This document shows, in pieces, positions 61,108-64,000 of a DNA stretch of 64,000 nt (position 1 is the first letter of the stretch; each line of letters opens with the position of its first letter). The notes below the pieces were generated by a model that was not told the DNA's origin, did no database searches, and saw nothing but the letters and a program-made list of their open reading frames with translations. The stretch comes from Pseudomonas baetica. Lineage in GTDB: Bacteria; Pseudomonadota; Gammaproteobacteria; Pseudomonadales; Pseudomonadaceae. Position numbers and translations under genes: made by a program. The DNA lies in assembly GCF_019733355.1 (NCBI RefSeq), contig NZ_JAIHLQ010000009.1, forward strand, positions 119,270 to 183,269. The letters run 5' to 3'.

Positions 61108-61371
61108 TCAGCCATTGGAGCAGCCGTTGCCCATGATGCTGTAACGCAGGATGTGACGCTGGCCTTGGGAGTCGTCGTATTCCATTTTCACGGGGACAAC
61201 TTCACAGACGTTGGGTACTTCGCTCATGGAGACAACTTTGGCGATGTCCAGGTGAGTCGAGTAGGTGTATTCCTCGATGGCCGGTTGTTGCTGGGCGACG
61301 TCAGTCGGGGCCTCGTCTGCCATGGCGGTTGCGCACAGACTGCTGAGGGCCAGAACCCATAAAGCTTTCAT
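61108..61371 (-). CDS. DUF2790 family small secreted protein
   Basis: An 87-residue protein with a signal peptide (MKALWVLALSSLCATAMADE, cleavage after AMA) and the DUF2790 core YSTHLDIAKVVSMSEVPNVCEVVPVKMEYDDSQGQRHILRYSIMGNGCSNG, including the conserved C...C pair. The family is restricted to pseudomonads; some members are copper-responsive, but no function is established. Confidence 0.87.
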   Translation of the reverse strand: MKALWVLALSSLCATAMADEAPTDVAQQQPAIEEYTYSTHLDIAKVVSMSEVPNVCEVVPVKMEYDDSQGQRHILRYSIMGNGCSNG

Positions 61372-61650
61372 TCGGATTTACCTTTTTGAGGTCGAGTGGG
61401 GTCACGCAACCTTTATGGGGTTGCGTGTGTAGCTTCATCGTTTGCAGTTATTACTTGAGAGCTGGATTAACGGCCTTCGTGGGGGCTGTATCGTTGTTAA
61501 TCGCTTTGCCTTGTCGGCGAGGTGAATTCTAGGGAGGTGAGGTGGGGGTAAACAGAGCGGGTTTTGATAAACACCTTTGGCAGATTTGGTAACAATCGCT
61601 GGATGTGGTGTCTGCGGGGAGGCGGTGTGTCTGATAGACCGAGTTGTCTG

Positions 61651-61680
61651 AATCGCTGGCAAGCCAGCTCCCACAGGGGT
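61651..61680. repeat. Single REP-like element upstream of acsA
   Basis: AATCGCTGGCAAGCCAGCTCCCACAGG belongs to the CTGGCAAGCCAGCTCCCAC REP group; single arm. The rest of the gap 61372-61833 shows no gene; it should hold the acsA promoter. Confidence 0.6.
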
Positions 61681-61833
61681 TGCGCGGTATTCGGAAGAGG
61701 CATTTGGCAGGCGGATTGGGGAAGTCTGGATGTTTTGTAGGGGCTTGTTACTACCATCGTCGAATGGTTCTATGGGCCCGGCCCGGATACAACTGGGTCA
61801 TACAAAAACAACTATTACACCGAGGTAGGAAAG

Positions 61834-63789
61834 ATGAGTGCGGCTTCTCTGTATCCCGTTCGTCCCGAGGTTCTGGCTAACACGCTGACTGACGAGGCGA
61901 CCTACAAAGCCATGTACCAGCAGTCGGTCGTCAACCCTGACGGCTTCTGGCGCGAGCAAGCCCAGCGTCTTGACTGGATCAAGCCTTTCACCACGGTGAA
62001 ACAGACTTCGTTCGACGATCACCATGTCGACATCAAGTGGTTCGCCGATGGCACCCTGAACGTTTCCTATAACTGCCTCGACCGTCATCTGGCCGAGCGC
62101 GGCGATCAAGTGGCGATCATCTGGGAGGGCGACGATCCTTCCGAAAGCCGCAACATCACTTACCGCGAACTGCACGAACAAGTGTGCAAACTCGCCAACG
62201 CCCTGCGTGGTCAGGACGTGCACCGCGGCGACGTGGTGACTATCTATATGCCGATGATTCCCGAAGCCGTGGTCGCCATGCTGGCCTGCACCCGGATCGG
62301 CGCGATTCACTCGGTGGTGTTCGGTGGTTTCTCGCCGGAAGCCCTGGCCGGTCGCATCATCTACTGCAAATCCAAAGTGGTGATCACCGCTGACGAAGGC
62401 ATTCGTGCCGGCAAGAAGATCCCGCTCAAGTCCAACGTCGACGACGCGCTGACCAACCCGGAAACCAGCAGCATCCAGAAAGTCATCGTGTGCAAGCGCA
62501 CCGGGGGCGACATCAAGTGGAACCAGCATCGCGACATCTGGTACGAAGACCTGATGAAAGTGGCGGGCAGCGTGTGCGCGCCCAAAGAGATGGGCGCTGA
62601 GGAAGCGCTGTTCATCCTTTACACCTCAGGCTCCACCGGCAAACCGAAGGGCGTGCAGCACACCACGGGCGGTTATCTGCTGTATGCGGCGATGACCCAC
62701 GAGCGTGTGTTCGACTACCGCCCGGGCGAAGTTTATTGGTGCACGGCCGACGTTGGCTGGGTCACGGGCCACAGTTATATCGTCTACGGCCCACTGGCCA
62801 ACGGCGCGACCACGTTGCTGTTCGAAGGCGTGCCGAACTACCCGGACATCACTCGGGTGGCGAAGATTGTCGATAAGCACAAGGTCAACATCCTCTACAC
62901 CGCACCGACCGCGATCCGCGCAATGATGGCTTCGGGTCAGGCCGCTGTTGAAGGCGCTGATGGCAGCAGCCTTCGCTTGCTCGGTTCGGTGGGTGAGCCG
63001 ATCAACCCGGAAGCCTGGGACTGGTACTACAAGAATGTGGGTAAGTCGCGTTGCCCGATCGTTGATACCTGGTGGCAGACCGAGACGGGCGGCAACATGA
63101 TGAGCCCGTTGCCGGGCGCCCATGCGCTGAAGCCGGGTTCGGCGGCGCGGCCGTTCTTCGGTGTGGTGCCGGCGCTGGTCGACAACCTCGGTAACATTAT
63201 CGAGGGCGAGGCTGAAGGCAATCTGGTGATTCTCGATTCGTGGCCAGGTCAGGCGCGCACGCTGTATGGCGACCATGACCGCTTCGTCGACACCTACTTC
63301 AAGACGTTCCGTGGCATGTACTTCACCGGTGACGGTGCGCGTCGTGATGCCGATGGTTACTACTGGATCACCGGGCGGGTGGATGACGTGCTCAACGTCT
63401 CCGGCCACCGTATGGGCACGGCCGAGATCGAGAGTGCGATGGTTGCCCACCCGAAAGTCGCTGAAGCGGCGGTGGTTGGTGTGCCGCACGACATCAAAGG
63501 GCAGGGCATTTATGTCTACGTCACCCTGAAGAATGGCGAGGAGCCGACCGAGCAATTGCGTCTGGAGTTGAAGAACTGGGTGCGTAAAGAGATCGGGCCG
63601 ATTGCTTCGCCGGACGTGATCCAGTGGGCGCCTGGGCTGCCGAAGACTCGTTCGGGCAAGATCATGCGCCGGATTCTGCGCAAGATTGCCACGGCTGAGT
63701 ACGACGGGTTGGGGGATATCTCGACGCTGGCGGACCCGGGGGTGGTGCAGCATTTGATTGATACGCACAAGACCATGAATGTTGCTTAA
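61834..63789 (+). CDS. acsA: Acetyl-CoA synthetase
   Basis: A 651-residue AMP-forming enzyme making acetyl-CoA from acetate, ATP and CoA. Motifs are [22 protein letters not shown] (P-loop), [53 protein letters not shown] and the C-terminal catalytic lysine, a known acetylation site in this family, in [13 protein letters not shown]. Length is standard. GAGGTAGGAAAG supplies the ribosome site. The leader contains ACAAAAACAACTATT, a weaker CA-type motif, so Crc/Hfq control is possible. Confidence 0.95.
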   Translation: MSAASLYPVRPEVLANTLTDEATYKAMYQQSVVNPDGFWREQAQRLDWIKPFTTVKQTSFDDHHVDIKWFADGTLNVSYNCLDRHLAERGDQVAIIWEGDDPSESRNITYRELHEQVCKLANALRGQDVHRGDVVTIYMPMIPEAVVAMLACTRIGAIHSVVFGGFSPEALAGRIIYCKSKVVITADEGIRAGKKIPLKSNVDDALTNPETSSIQKVIVCKRTGGDIKWNQHRDIWYEDLMKVAGSVCAPKEMGAEEALFILYTSGSTGKPKGVQHTTGGYLLYAAMTHERVFDYRPGEVYWCTADVGWVTGHSYIVYGPLANGATTLLFEGVPNYPDITRVAKIVDKHKVNILYTAPTAIRAMMASGQAAVEGADGSSLRLLGSVGEPINPEAWDWYYKNVGKSRCPIVDTWWQTETGGNMMSPLPGAHALKPGSAARPFFGVVPALVDNLGNIIEGEAEGNLVILDSWPGQARTLYGDHDRFVDTYFKTFRGMYFTGDGARRDADGYYWITGRVDDVLNVSGHRMGTAEIESAMVAHPKVAEAAVVGVPHDIKGQGIYVYVTLKNGEEPTEQLRLELKNWVRKEIGPIASPDVIQWAPGLPKTRSGKIMRRILRKIATAEYDGLGDISTLADPGVVQHLIDTHKTMNVA

Positions 63790-63809
63790 GTAGCGGGTTG
63801 ATGTGTTGG

Positions 63810-63847
63810 AAAGCCCTGTTCGGTGTAGGCCGGATGGGGCTTTTTTG
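63810..63847 (+). terminator. Terminator after acsA
   Basis: AAAGCCC (63810-63816) pairs with GGGCTTT, followed by a T-run at 63841-63846; the loop is long (about 20 bases) and itself GC-rich. Confidence 0.65.
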
Positions 63848-63856
63848 TGTCTGTTG

Positions 63857-64000
63857 TTTATGTGCTGGCTGGTTTGGCCCCTTCGCGAGCAAGCCCGCTC
63901 CCACAGTTGGAATGAGTTCCAGCCGTTGGGGCCGGGGCGTCTGTGAGTATTGGTTCGGTTTATGTGGTGGCTGGTTTGGCCCCTTCGCGAGCAAGCCCGC
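63857..64000. repeat. Start of a third tandem REP array, cut by the window edge
   Basis: A 42-base segment beginning TTTATGTG and containing GGCTGGTTTGGCCCC plus the REP arm TTCGCGAGCAAGCCCGC occurs at 63857 and again at 63959, period 102 bases. The second copy runs to the last base of the window. Confidence 0.75.

Overview
The window looks like a chromosomal segment of a fluorescent Pseudomonas, probably of the P. fluorescens/koreensis type. The evidence is the glucose-uptake and Entner-Doudoroff block in the order gtsCD-oprB-hexose-6-P epimerase-hexR-zwf-pgl-eda, the tandem fadD2-fadD1 pair preceded by a PhaJ/MaoC hydratase and a monoglyceride-lipase-like gene, the gntR-gntK-gntT locus, and many copies of the REP/REPIN element built on GTGGGAGCGGGCTTGCTCG. 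No rRNA, tRNA or CRISPR array was seen. The left edge cuts gtsC and the right edge cuts a REP array.

Layout. 1-7.9 kb: glucose uptake and oxidation, with a HexR operator in front of zwf. 8-10.4 kb: an isolated intradiol dioxygenase, a class V aminotransferase and a DUF3820 protein. 10.4-17 kb: a DUF2383 gene with a near-consensus sigma-54 promoter, then the fatty-acid activation cluster. 17-23.8 kb: CsbD, BrkB-like protein, a peptide deformylase, GNAT, a soluble PAS-PAS chemoreceptor of BdlA type, and a PACE-type efflux protein divergent from a LysR gene. 23.9-27.1 kb: gluconate regulon with three GntR-type operator copies. 27.2-33.5 kb: alaC, small enzymes, three GNATs in the wider region, and a DGPF/YciI plus ECF42 sigma-factor pair with a matching promoter upstream. 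33.5-34.3 kb: a tandem array of a 133-bp REPIN-plus-spacer unit. 34.3-38.5 kb: a second LysR/PACE divergent pair, an SDR/LysR divergent pair, and a ZntB-like transporter. 38.8-52 kb: a membrane chemoreceptor, a coiled-coil protein, a second array of the same 133-bp unit in opposite orientation, GlpQ, small enzymes, a second BdlA-like receptor, and a TetR/metallo-hydrolase pair.

52-59 kb is the accessory part. A 1025-residue protein joins an N-terminal head domain like that of McrA-type restriction enzymes, an EVE-like modified-base reader and a KAP P-loop NTPase with an intramembrane insert. It is AT-rich compared with its neighbours and lies in a same-strand row with a BRO-N protein upstream and a Cys/His-rich protein of unknown function downstream. 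This is the best candidate for an undescribed (probably anti-phage) system. The window ends with nrdB, which has a long leader and no nrdA nearby, a small DUF2790 protein and acsA.

Starts were chosen by Shine-Dalgarno spacing where the longest open frame began at an unlikely codon. All functional calls are from reading the translated sequence; no database search was run.
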